From Haladaptatus sp. DJG-WS-42 (GTDB lineage: Archaea > Halobacteriota > Halobacteria > Halobacteriales > Halococcaceae), in contig NZ_CP147243.1 in the NCBI RefSeq assembly GCF_037198285.1, positions 1,976,422 through 2,040,421 on the forward strand: a stretch of 64,000 bases of DNA. Direction: 5' to 3'. A program made the translations under genes and the position numbers. This document shows positions 17,152 through 24,875 of this stretch, in pieces. Within the stretch, counting starts at the first letter, position 1. Every line of letters starts with the position of its first letter. Below the pieces are notes generated by a model. It searched no databases. It was not told where the DNA came from and was given only the letters and a program-made list of their open reading frames with translations.

Positions 17152-17970
17152 CTACTGGCTCTCTGCGTCGTCAAGAAGACGCCACGCCTGATTCAGTTCG
17201 ATTCCGTCGTACAACTCACGGACTTTTTCGGTGAGCGGCACGTTGAGTCCGAGTGCTCCGGCGAGGGCCAGCGTTTTGTCGAGGTCGTCAGCCACCCAGT
17301 CGTCCGAGACTGCGCCCCAGCGATGGAGCGCGTAGTTATCCCCAGAACCGCGGGTGAGTGCGTCGAGCAACACCTCTGATTCGATACCGAAGGCTTTGGC
17401 GACTCGAACTGCCTCCACGTTTGCGAGGTGACACGTCCAAAAGAGTTGATTGTTGACTAATTTCCCGCACTGCCCAGCGCCGACCCGCCCGAGATGAACG
17501 GTCGCGCCGATGGCGGCCTCAAACATCGGGGTGAGCCGCGCTACGACGGTGTCAGGCCCGCCAAAGAGGGCGACTGCCCCTCGGTCGGGAATCAGCGGCC
17601 CGCGGGCAATCGGCGCGTCCACGAGGTCACCAGAGGATTCAAAGCGGGTCGCCCAGTCGGTGCAGGCGTTGGGATGAACCGTGCTTGTGATTGCGACGGT
17701 GACGGTGCCGGTTGCCCCAGTTGTGACCCCGTCCGGCCCGAACAGCACGGATTCGACCTGTTCGCTCGTTCCAACGACGACCACGACAACGTCGCTCTCT
17801 TTGGCCACGGCTGCGGGCGAGGACGCGGGTCGTATCGGCCCTCCCACAACGTCTGCAACTCGCTTGTCGTCAACGTCGAAGCCGACGACATCGAACCCTT
17901 CCTCGGAGAACGCCCGTGCCATGAGCGCGCCGAGACTCCCCAGTCCGATGATTCCGACCGTTTCCGTCAT
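17152..17970 (-). CDS. NAD(P)-dependent beta-hydroxyacid dehydrogenase (3-hydroxyisobutyrate dehydrogenase family)
   Basis: The 272-residue protein has the N-terminal GLGSLGALMA dinucleotide fold, the substrate-binding DAPIARGP (usually DAPVSGG) and the catalytic-lysine motif GQCGKLVNNQ. These mark the beta-hydroxyacid dehydrogenase family, which includes 3-hydroxyisobutyrate, tartronate semialdehyde and 2-hydroxymethylglutarate dehydrogenases. The last is known from nicotinate fermentation. The changed substrate loop makes naming a substrate unsafe. It converges on aspartate dehydrogenase and probably handles a small hydroxy acid produced further down the pathway. Confidence 0.85.
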   Translation of the reverse strand: MTETVGIIGLGSLGALMARAFSEEGFDVVGFDVDDKRVADVVGGPIRPASSPAAVAKESDVVVVVVGTSEQVESVLFGPDGVTTGATGTVTVAITSTVHPNACTDWATRFESSGDLVDAPIARGPLIPDRGAVALFGGPDTVVARLTPMFEAAIGATVHLGRVGAGQCGKLVNNQLFWTCHLANVEAVRVAKAFGIESEVLLDALTRGSGDNYALHRWGAVSDDWVADDLDKTLALAGALGLNVPLTEKVRELYDGIELNQAWRLLDDAESQ

Positions 17971-18044
17971 TGGTCATACTTCATCACGAACCGGTAATAC
18001 TCTACCGCCAAGTCACGTTTGCGTGTACCAGTCGATAACTATAG

Positions 18045-18065
18045 GTATGTGTAAGATTTACATAC
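18045..18065. promoter_or_regulatory. imperfect palindrome over the promoter of the extradiol dioxygenase gene
   Basis: GTATGT and ACATAC form 6-bp inverted arms separated by 9 bp. The palindrome follows an A/T-rich AACTATAGG box (about 18037-18045) and ends 11 bp before the ATG at 18077, so a protein bound here would block transcription initiation. The IclR-type regulator encoded at 19051 is the natural candidate. Confidence 0.4.
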
Positions 18066-18076
18066 TATGAAGTTCG

Positions 18077-18973
18077 ATGAGTGGTGCTCAAAAGCTAGAA
18101 CACGCGACCCTTCGCGTCACGAACCTGCCCGAAGCAGTCGTTTTCTACACCGACGTGATGGGGCTGGTAGAACTCTCTCGGCTGGACGGGAGAGTGTATC
18201 TTGGAACCGGTATCGACGAACACTACGACCTCGCTGTCGAGGAGGGCGGAACCGGTGTCGAGCACTTTGCGATTCGGGTTTCTGACGAAAGCGTCCTTGA
18301 CGACTACGCTGAGCGGTTAGTAGCGCGAGGGATATCGACGGCGCGCCACGACGGAACCGAACCGGGGCAGGATGCGGGACTTCGTTTCACGCTCCCGAGT
18401 GGTGTCTCGATGGAATTCGTCGTCGTTCCGAAGCGACGGTACGCTCACGTCACTGAAGGTGGCGCATCGAAAACCGACTGTGGGCCGGTTGATTTAGACC
18501 ACATCACGCTGGCAACGTCAAGTCCGAAACGAGACGCTGAATTCCTCCGCGACGCACTTGGCTTTCGCATCTCTGACGCGGCCGAACAGCCCTCCGGGGA
18601 ATGGGGGCTCGCGTTCACTCGATTCGGTGCGTATCACCACGACGTTGGGCTTATCCAGTCCGACAACGACGCGTGGAATTTGTTTCACCTCGCCTGGACG
18701 TTTTCGAGCTTTGACCACATGAAACTGTTCGCCGACAATCTCGCCCGTCACGGATATCCCTTGGAGATGGGGATGAACCGCCACTACTTCGGCGACAACC
18801 TGTTCGCGTATTTCCGCGAACCGGGTGGAAACCGCTTTGAAATCACCGCCGAGATGGCGACCGTTGACGAGGATACACCGACGTACATCCATACGGCCGC
18901 GAGCGAGCGCGAGAACGTCGTCGCCGCATGGGGTGGGATTGCGCTGCCAGAGTCGATGAAAGAAGGCATGTAG
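18077..18973 (+). CDS. extradiol ring-cleavage dioxygenase (VOC family, catechol 2,3-dioxygenase-like)
   Basis: Two tandem glyoxalase/VOC modules make up this 298-residue protein, as in catechol 2,3-dioxygenases (about 290-310 aa). The C-terminal module keeps all three iron ligands: His142 (DLDHITL), His204 (NLFHLAW) and Glu255 (NRFEIT). A conserved H-x-Y-F-G-D-N-L-F segment near residue 236 also matches. The product should open a catechol-like ring at the position next to the diol. The ATG at 18067 is in another frame; 18077 is the start that gives family-like sequence. It is followed 77 bp later by the IclR gene and may form an operon with it. Confidence 0.88.
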   Translation: MSGAQKLEHATLRVTNLPEAVVFYTDVMGLVELSRLDGRVYLGTGIDEHYDLAVEEGGTGVEHFAIRVSDESVLDDYAERLVARGISTARHDGTEPGQDAGLRFTLPSGVSMEFVVVPKRRYAHVTEGGASKTDCGPVDLDHITLATSSPKRDAEFLRDALGFRISDAAEQPSGEWGLAFTRFGAYHHDVGLIQSDNDAWNLFHLAWTFSSFDHMKLFADNLARHGYPLEMGMNRHYFGDNLFAYFREPGGNRFEITAEMATVDEDTPTYIHTAASERENVVAAWGGIALPESMKEGM

Positions 18974-19050
18974 GCCTTCCACTAAATACATATTTTTTGA
19001 CATGTTCACCGATACCGAACAGTAAAGAGTCGTTACAGCCTATATTGTAT

Positions 19051-19824
19051 ATGCAAGATGGAAACCAGGGACGTGGGGTTCCGGTGAAGTCCGTCGATGT
19101 GGCGTTCACCGTCGTCCAGACGATCCAAGACCGTGGTGGTGCCGGTGTCACGGAGGTAGCCACGGAACTCGGCGTCGCAAAGAGTACGGCCCACAACCAC
19201 CTGACGACGCTCGAACGCCTTGGCTACCTCGTCCGTGAAGACGACGTGTACCGCGTTGGCTTTCGGTTCCTCGACCACGGTGGGTACGCACTCACGAACA
19301 ACCGCTGGTATCATCCGGTGAAAGCCAGAGTGAGCGAAATCGCCCAGAATACGGAAGAGCTCTGTCAGTTCGCAATCGAAGAACACGGCGTTGGTGTGAT
19401 TGCGATTCGAGAGGAGGGGGCACACGCAATCCAGACGGAGTTACGCATCGGGTCGCGGTTGAAGCTCCATCATTTCACCGCGGGGAAAACCATCCTTGCG
19501 GCGATGTCACCCGAGCGAGTCGAGGAGTTGATCGAACGCCACGGCCTTCCACCGAAGACGAGCAAGACGATAACTGACCCTGATAAACTGCGCTCAGAGC
19601 TAGCCGAAATCAGAGAGAAGGGGTACGCATTCGACCGCGAAGAGCACGTAAAGGGCGTCCATGCAATCGGCGTCCCGTTGAAACTAAACGATGGTCACGT
19701 CCTCGGGGCGCTGAGCATTGCCGGTCCACCACGACGATTTTCCAACGAACGAGCGATAGAGATGGCAAACCACCTCCTCGGTGTGGCCGAAGAACTCACG
19801 TTCAACTTGCGTCTCCCCTCGTAA
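19051..19824 (+). CDS. IclR-family transcriptional regulator
   Basis: The 257-residue product has the IclR plan. An N-terminal winged helix-turn-helix spans roughly residues 5-65 (VKSVDVAFTVVQTIQ, then TEVATELGVAKSTAHNHLTTLERLGYL), and the C-terminal effector domain includes LHHFTAGKTILAAMSPERVEEL and GVPLKLNDGHVLGALSIAGPP. IclR proteins commonly control aromatic catabolism and bind a pathway acid. I take the ATG at 19051 because the upstream extension from 18928 overlaps the dioxygenase gene and is not family-like. As the only regulator in the first 20 kb it probably controls the locus. Confidence 0.92.
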   Translation: MQDGNQGRGVPVKSVDVAFTVVQTIQDRGGAGVTEVATELGVAKSTAHNHLTTLERLGYLVREDDVYRVGFRFLDHGGYALTNNRWYHPVKARVSEIAQNTEELCQFAIEEHGVGVIAIREEGAHAIQTELRIGSRLKLHHFTAGKTILAAMSPERVEELIERHGLPPKTSKTITDPDKLRSELAEIREKGYAFDREEHVKGVHAIGVPLKLNDGHVLGALSIAGPPRRFSNERAIEMANHLLGVAEELTFNLRLPS

Positions 19825-20391
19825 TGTCTGCTTGTGGTGCTCGGTTCTCCCACCATTCGGTTTTTAATTAAGGTGGCATTACCCGTTTGTATCTCACTGT
19901 TTTATAATAGAAAACACCGCGTTTCTGCCTGAATTGGCAGTGTTTCGCTGTAATACAGGACAATCTCCGCTGTTTGTGCCATCCTGTCGGTTCAGTATTA
20001 GTGAACGAGGTGCGCGGCCTCATCCCATGAGAGTTCGGTGCCATAACAAAAGTACGGTTGTTATAGAATGCTGGCGAAACCGTTAGAGAATGAGACTCCT
20101 CAGTGCTCGGTCACTAGCAACTAGTTTCTCGTTAACTCCGAAATTGGTGCCCAATCGGCTCAGTATCACGGGCAATTAAATTATAATTAATTGCCCATCT
20201 ATCTCTTCCCATTTTATAGAAAAATTACAATCATCCGCTCTGGCGAAAAAGGCGGTGTATCGAAGGGTAGCTAGCAACAACGGAACTGTCATGCAGAGCG
20301 TATCGAATCCCACGCTCAATGCGTGGTTCGCTGGTACTGCTTCAAATCGTGCGCGAGGGTGAGCCGAACCCGAACCGTGTCGCTGCTGTTG
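19825..20391. other. A/T-rich intergenic stretch, no gene seen
   Basis: About 570 bp with markedly lower G+C than its surroundings and no open frame with haloarchaeal codon bias. It contains one strong inverted repeat (20170-20196) and runs into the broken transposase gene on its right side. It probably represents the remains of inserted DNA. Confidence 0.5.
20170..20196. repeat. perfect inverted repeat, 10-bp arms, 7-bp loop
   Basis: GGGCAATTAA and TTAATTGCCC are exact inverted arms around ATTATAA. The element sits in non-coding A/T-rich DNA between the IclR gene and the transposase remnant. It could be a regulatory site, an end of a miniature element, or a terminator-like hairpin; nothing nearby decides. 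Confidence 0.6.
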
Positions 20392-20814
20392 CTATCTGTC
20401 TCTTGCTTCGTTCATAAATCGCCGACAGCTCGGGATCGAATACGCGACGTCGAACGAGTCTTCGATGAACTGTTGGACAAGCGGTGGCGTCCACTCACCC
20501 GCATCGTAGCCCGCGGTTGCCGGTGTCGCTTGTAACGCTCGCTCTAGTGTGACTCGCTGGTCGTCTGTGAGCTTTCGGGGGCGCCCGCTCCGATGCTCGT
20601 CGGTGACTGCGTCTGTGAGCGACCCGTGTTCGAGGCGCTTGAGCCACGCGTAGATAGTCCTGCGTTCGACGCCGTACCAGTCGGCGAGTTCGGTCTGGGT
20701 AACGCCGTTTTTGTACGCAATTGCGGCCAGCAGCCGTTGGGTTGGCTTCTTCCCCTCGACCTCCTCGAGGGCCCGGTGCAAGTCCGCCATCGAAATCCTG
20801 TCGAGATGCTCCAT
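20392..20814 (-). pseudogene. IS630-type transposase, N-terminal part only (truncated)
   Basis: The 140-residue frame reads as the helix-turn-helix half of haloarchaeal IS630 transposases: KKPTQRLLAAIAYKNGVTQ, ADWYGVERRTIYAWLKRLE, then HRSGRPRKLTDDQR and a SIPSCRRFMNEA stretch. Full-length homologues continue into a DDE catalytic domain of about 180 residues, which is missing: the frame stops right after CRRFMNEARDR and the DNA beyond is non-coding. It should be unable to transpose by itself. Some IS630 elements split into two frames, but I find no second frame here. Confidence 0.75.
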
Positions 20815-20947
20815 AGGTACGGATATATTTTCGAGTAAATAGTTTTATTGGTTTCTGCGTCGCTCACGCAAGGTTGTGTGCTATGTGCTGGTGTCTTTGC
20901 TCCCAGAATCTTGCCTACTAATATATAGAGGCGACATAACTAGTCAG

Positions 20948-21154
20948 TCACACTTCAGTCTCAGCGAGGAGACTGTCATCCTCGACTCGCGGTCGTGTAG
21001 CCGCTTTCGGGATTGTAACCGACGGTCGATATGCCTTCGGTTCAACTGTTTCGAACGCTCCTGCCACCGTATGGATGACTGCCCATGGAATGAGTATCAG
21101 CAATCCGAACGCGGTCACCCACACGACGAACAGGAACAGGAGTTCAAGTACCAT
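20948..21154 (-). CDS. small single-span membrane protein (68 aa), function unknown
   Basis: The protein starts with a long hydrophobic helix (residues 2-30, ending IPWAVIHTVAGAF) and ends in a charged cytoplasmic-looking tail. It lies 35 bp downstream of another tiny membrane protein (21190-21339) on the same strand, so the two may be co-expressed. No family is recognised. Such pairs in haloarchaea often accompany transporters, but none is adjacent here. Confidence 0.45.
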   Translation of the reverse strand: MVLELLFLFVVWVTAFGLLILIPWAVIHTVAGAFETVEPKAYRPSVTIPKAATRPRVEDDSLLAETEV

Positions 21155-21189
21155 TCTGTTCCCGTCGTGTGTCTGTTCTGTGAACGGTC

Positions 21190-21339
21190 TCAGATCACGT
21201 GGAACGTTTCCATCGCGGCGGCGTTGCCGGTGATCATCACGACCAGTGCTGCGAGAAGCAGCAAGAGCGTGATGAGTCGTGGGCTCAGTATCGTGGTCTG
21301 AAGCGGTGCAATCGAATGGGTTTGGGTTGATTCTTGCAT
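21190..21339 (-). CDS. very small membrane protein (49 aa), function unknown
   Basis: Read by hand from an ATG at 21337-21339 to a TGA at 21190-21192. The product has a Thr/Gln-rich start, then one hydrophobic helix (LITLLLLLAALVVMIT), and ends METFHVI. Its frame is just upstream of the 68-residue membrane protein. The clean amphipathic-free helix and the tandem arrangement argue for a real gene; nothing else identifies it. Confidence 0.4.
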   Translation of the reverse strand: MQESTQTHSIAPLQTTILSPRLITLLLLLAALVVMITGNAAAMETFHVI

Positions 21340-21798
21340 TGTGTTTTCCCCAACTAAAGCCACGTCAATGGAGGGGAGATATGTTAGCTGATAAACATTT
21401 CTATCGGCCAGTTGAGTGAAATTCTGTTGCCTAAAAAAGGTGGAATGACTGGGGGCGATATGGGCGACCCGTGGCGAGACTGCACCGCATCACGACGCCA
21501 CTGGCGCCAGTATTGGTGGCCGTCAACAACCGTCCAATCCCCTACCAGATACGGCTTTGTCGCTGCTCGACGTCTTAGTAGGGAGATGACCGCAGTGGCG
21601 TCATCTACGAGTACGAACAGTGCGATGCGCTGGCATCCCATCACTGTACCCGTCTCACTGTCGTCATTGTTTGACCATACTCTCGGGCTTTTATGGGATG
21701 TATCCTTCGACAATATTGACTTTCCTAGAATACGATGATATATCGGCAGAACTCGCACCAGTAGGTCTTTTTCTCGCCACGCTTCGTACCGTGAGCCA
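21340..21798. other. intergenic stretch without a recognisable gene
   Basis: About 460 bp. Frames are open on both strands (for example minus 21384-21806 and plus 21412-21738), but neither translation resembles a known family or has the acidic bias of the surrounding genes, and one overlaps the yqeC start. I treat it as non-coding or decayed DNA. Confidence 0.4.
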
Positions 21799-22527
21799 AT
21801 GGACATCGCCGAAGCACTCGCCGCGGACGCCGGACTTGTCTGCGTGGTCGGCGCGGGTGGGAAGAAAACGACGCTCTATACGCTTGCAAACCGCCTTTCG
21901 CGTGCCATCGTCACGGCCACGGTTCGCATCCCGATTTTCGATGCTGAGGTGGGTGACGTCGTCGTTACCGGTGACCCCGTTTCCGCGCTCGACTCGTCGC
22001 ACGACTGGCCGCTTGGCCTCGTCGCCGCACGTAAACGCGAAGACCGGTATGAGGGCTACGACCCTGCCATCGTCGACCGTCTCGCGGCCGCGACCGACGC
22101 ACCCGTACTCGTCAAAGCAGACGGCGCACGCACCCGGTTGCTCAAAGCGCCGAACGACCGCGAACCCCAACTACCCAAAACTGCAGACACGGTCATCCCC
22201 ATCGCCAGCGCGCGCGCCGTCGGCAAGCCGCTCGCAGAGACGCACGTTCACCGCCCAGAGCGCGTCGCGGACGTGACTGGAACCGCGCTCGGCCACGAAC
22301 TCACGCCAGTAGATGTCGCAACCATCCTCGCCAGCGAACAGGGAGGATTGAAAGGCGTTCCAGAGGGTGCGACCGCTCTCCCGCTCATCAACATGGTCGA
22401 TACCGAGGCGCTCGAAGCGGTGGCCCGTGAGATTGCAGACGAAGTGCTCGCACGCACAGACGTGCCGCGCGTCGTTCTCGCGCAGATGACCAGCGAGACG
22501 CCGCTCGTCGCCGTAATTGAGCGATGA
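21799..22527 (+). CDS. yqeC: YqeC-family molybdenum hydroxylase accessory protein
   Basis: The 242-residue protein begins with a P-loop-like VGAGGKKTTLYTLA and contains VKADGARTRLLKAP and HRPERVADVTG, the pattern of YqeC proteins. In bacteria YqeC is annotated as an accessory of selenium-dependent molybdenum hydroxylases. Here it is 11 kb from a molybdenum hydroxylase operon and 1 kb from mobA, which supports a maturation role. Haloarchaea do not use selenocysteine in such enzymes, so the selenium label should not be taken over. It has its own promoter region and no operon partners. Confidence 0.78.
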   Translation: MDIAEALAADAGLVCVVGAGGKKTTLYTLANRLSRAIVTATVRIPIFDAEVGDVVVTGDPVSALDSSHDWPLGLVAARKREDRYEGYDPAIVDRLAAATDAPVLVKADGARTRLLKAPNDREPQLPKTADTVIPIASARAVGKPLAETHVHRPERVADVTGTALGHELTPVDVATILASEQGGLKGVPEGATALPLINMVDTEALEAVAREIADEVLARTDVPRVVLAQMTSETPLVAVIER

Positions 22528-22797
22528 GCCGAAGCTGTCTGTCGATATGAATGTTAGTTTCGAACTAAGCGCTACTGTCTGTGTTATAGACACATAGTTG
22601 GGAAGAATTAATCCGCTATTGCGGCAGTATTCTCCTAAACACCTGCCAACTAGTCACTTTTATGACACCCCTTTCTCTGTGAGTTATCGGCGTGTAGTCT
22701 ATGTGTTTTTCGAATGAGTGTCTGCAAAAATATATTAATTCATTCGACATTTGTAACTAAATAATAACGTCTGAGCGCACATTACCGATTACTTGTC

Positions 22798-23040
22798 ATG
22801 CAGGAGCAAAGCTTCACTGACAGTGACGTTGGAAAGCGCGTTGTAGATGCACACGGTAACGAAGTCGGGATGGTCGCTGCGGTTCGTGATGGGATGGCCT
22901 ACGGCAACCCAGAACCCGGGGTGTTCGACAAACTGCAAGCCAAGCTCGGCTGGGAGGACAAAGACGAAGAGACCTACCCGGTTCAGACGACCAACGCAGA
23001 CCGAATTACCGACGACGAAATCCACCTCCGCAAGTTCTAA
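22798..23040 (+). CDS. PRC-barrel-like small protein (80 aa)
   Basis: The product, with SDVGKRVVDAHGNEVGMVAAVRDG near its N-terminus, has the start of a PRC-barrel-type fold (conserved G-K-x-V ... G-x-x-V-G pattern). It is acidic, cytoplasmic and ends with TDDEIHLRKF. PRC-barrel proteins in haloarchaea are common and mostly uncharacterised, sometimes linked to RNA processing. It is preceded by 270 bp of A/T-rich non-coding DNA with possible promoter elements and is followed by a T-run after the stop. Confidence 0.65.
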   Translation: MQEQSFTDSDVGKRVVDAHGNEVGMVAAVRDGMAYGNPEPGVFDKLQAKLGWEDKDEETYPVQTTNADRITDDEIHLRKF

Positions 23041-23081
23041 CTGCGGGGGTTTCAGGGACTTTTTGAGCGACTCTTTCCGGA

Positions 23082-23339
23082 CTATTCCTCCCAGACCAAT
23101 TCGAGCGAGAGCGACGCCTGACAGGTGCCATCAACCGGGTCGGTGTCCGAATCGGATTCGCTCATCTCAACGTCTACATACCCACTGCAGTGGCCGTTTT
23201 CGACGAGGTACATGAGTGGCGTCGATGATCCACAGGCCGGACAGTCGATGTACAGTCCGCCGTCTTCTTCGTGGAATGCGTCGGGTTTGAGGATGATGTG
23301 GGGCGCATCCGCGTGGTTTTCAGTCGATGAATCTCCCAT
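23082..23339 (-). CDS. small zinc-ribbon-like protein (85 aa), function unknown
   Basis: The sequence holds a CPAC pair followed by an HC (and a later Cys in GTCQAS), consistent with a single zinc site. The rest is acidic (runs of SDSDTD), typical of haloarchaeal small proteins. It ends 41 bp from the convergent PRC-barrel gene and lies 75 bp downstream of mobA's stop on the same strand. No family recognised. Confidence 0.55.
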   Translation of the reverse strand: MGDSSTENHADAPHIILKPDAFHEEDGGLYIDCPACGSSTPLMYLVENGHCSGYVDVEMSESDSDTDPVDGTCQASLSLELVWEE

Positions 23340-23413
23340 ATCGCTCTCTGAAGCCGGTTGTGTGGATAGCTATAGTGTACCTTCAGCCGGTATGTCGCGG
23401 CAATGAGAGCGTT

Positions 23414-24022
23414 TCAAAATCGCGCCGCCGCCGCCTCGAACTCCTCACGGGTGTTGCAGTTTGCGAAGCTTTCCGTCGAGCCGTGCCCACGAATCGCCTC
23501 GTCGTCCACAATGACGTAGTCGAGTTCGAACAGCGGGTCGAGGATTTTGTGGTTCCCTGCCAAAAGCGAGGTGTCACACGCGTCTGCCATCGTCTGTGCG
23601 CGATACACCGCGTGGGTCGTCTGATACCAGCCGTCGTCCAGTTTCGGGACGGCGGCGGCGTGACCAGCCGCCCGCTCGAACAGATACGAGACGAGGTCCG
23701 CATCCACGAACGGCATGTCACAGGCGACGACGACGGCGTATTCGGCTTTGACCGCCCGTAGGCCGGTTTTGATGCCAGCCATCGGCCCTTCGTCCGGTTC
23801 CTCGTCTTCCGCATAGGTGACGGGATGTGGGTAGCCCGCCATCGCCTCGCGGATGGCGTCGGTCTGGTCACTGCGACAGTTCACGACGAGTTCCGAAATT
23901 TCGTCCACGAGCCGGTCTGCAACGCGACGAATCATGGGTACACCCGCGAGGGGGGCGACGGCTTTGTCCGCCTCGCCAAAGCGCGTCGAGCGACCCCCGG
24001 CGAGGATGACGGCAGCAGGCAT
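23414..24022 (-). CDS. mobA: molybdenum cofactor guanylyltransferase (MobA)
   Basis: The 202-residue protein starts MPAAVILAGGRSTRFGEADKA, the GTP-binding signature of MobA, and contains VVACDMPFVDADLV, the conserved metal/nucleotide segment. It attaches GMP to molybdopterin, producing the guanine dinucleotide form used by DMSO-reductase-type enzymes such as the formate dehydrogenase encoded 0.9 kb away. The ATG at 24022 gives the family N-terminus; the longer frame from 24085 does not. Xanthine dehydrogenase-type enzymes normally need a different (cytosine or unmodified) form, so the neighbouring FDH is the more likely client. Confidence 0.9.
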   Translation of the reverse strand: MPAAVILAGGRSTRFGEADKAVAPLAGVPMIRRVADRLVDEISELVVNCRSDQTDAIREAMAGYPHPVTYAEDEEPDEGPMAGIKTGLRAVKAEYAVVVACDMPFVDADLVSYLFERAAGHAAAVPKLDDGWYQTTHAVYRAQTMADACDTSLLAGNHKILDPLFELDYVIVDDEAIRGHGSTESFANCNTREEFEAAAARF

Positions 24023-24071
24023 ATCAACGACTACGCAATCGGCGGTGAAATAGCACCCGGCAGGCAGGCGG

Positions 24072-24818
24072 CTACTTGTCTGCAACCCAGACCATCTCTT
24101 GGGTCGGCGACGTCAATTCGTCGCCGTCGAACCCGCCCGCGACCGACCAATCACTGAACCCCGCGAGGGAGAACAGCAATTCGAGTTCACGCTTGAACAG
24201 GAGTTTGATGCGGAACTCCTGTGCGAACACCTGCTCGCCGTCTGCGTCGTAGAGTTTGCGTCGGTCGCGGACGATACAGTCAACTTCGTCTACGAATTCG
24301 GTCGTCGAGACGAGCGTGTACTCGTCTCCGTCGCGTTCGATGGTGGATTCCTGTGGCGTGCCGTAGCGTTCGCAGATGATGTCGAAGTCGGGGGCGAAGA
24401 TGTTCATCGCTAACTGTCCGCCGGATGCCAGCGCGTCGCGGATGGTTTCCAGGGCCGCGAGTTGGTCTGCGAAGTCGGTTAGATGTAAGAACGCGCGAAA
24501 CGGGATGATGACGAGCGCGTACTCACGGTCAGGGTCGAAGTCGGTGACATCCGCCTGCCGGACGCTCGGTTCGAGGCCGTCTGCGCGCGCTTTTTCTCGA
24601 AGCACCGAGAGCATTCCCGTAGAGAGGTCGATGCCATCTGCATCGACGCCCGCCCGAAGGAGTTCGAGATAGACGCGCCCCGTCCCACAGCCGACTTCGA
24701 GAACCGGCCCGTCTGCGTCGCGGGCGCGGTCTACGTAGAACGTGATGTCATCGGTCATCGCGCCATGCTCTGCGTCGTAAAACGTCGCCCACTCGTCGTA
24801 GTAGCGTTCGTCGGCCAT
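24072..24818 (-). CDS. class I SAM-dependent methyltransferase
   Basis: A Rossmann methyltransferase of 248 residues. Motif I is VLEVGCGTGRVYLELL, motif II region includes GIDLSTGML, and motif post-I is RQADVTDFD. The C-terminal half has a beta-rich cap. The substrate is not apparent. It lies between mobA and the formate dehydrogenase genes, all on the minus strand, with 57 bp before fdhA's stop, so it may be in the same transcription unit. Confidence 0.85.
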   Translation of the reverse strand: MADERYYDEWATFYDAEHGAMTDDITFYVDRARDADGPVLEVGCGTGRVYLELLRAGVDADGIDLSTGMLSVLREKARADGLEPSVRQADVTDFDPDREYALVIIPFRAFLHLTDFADQLAALETIRDALASGGQLAMNIFAPDFDIICERYGTPQESTIERDGDEYTLVSTTEFVDEVDCIVRDRRKLYDADGEQVFAQEFRIKLLFKRELELLFSLAGFSDWSVAGGFDGDELTSPTQEMVWVADK

Positions 24819-24875
24819 GATGCGACAGGCGACAGCGGACGAAAAGAACGTTCGGGTCAGCCAGTTCTCGTGACG

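Noticed and set aside
21384-21806. 140-residue minus-strand frame before yqeC
   Set aside because: Not family-like, basic/Trp-rich unlike the proteome, and overlaps the well-supported yqeC start.
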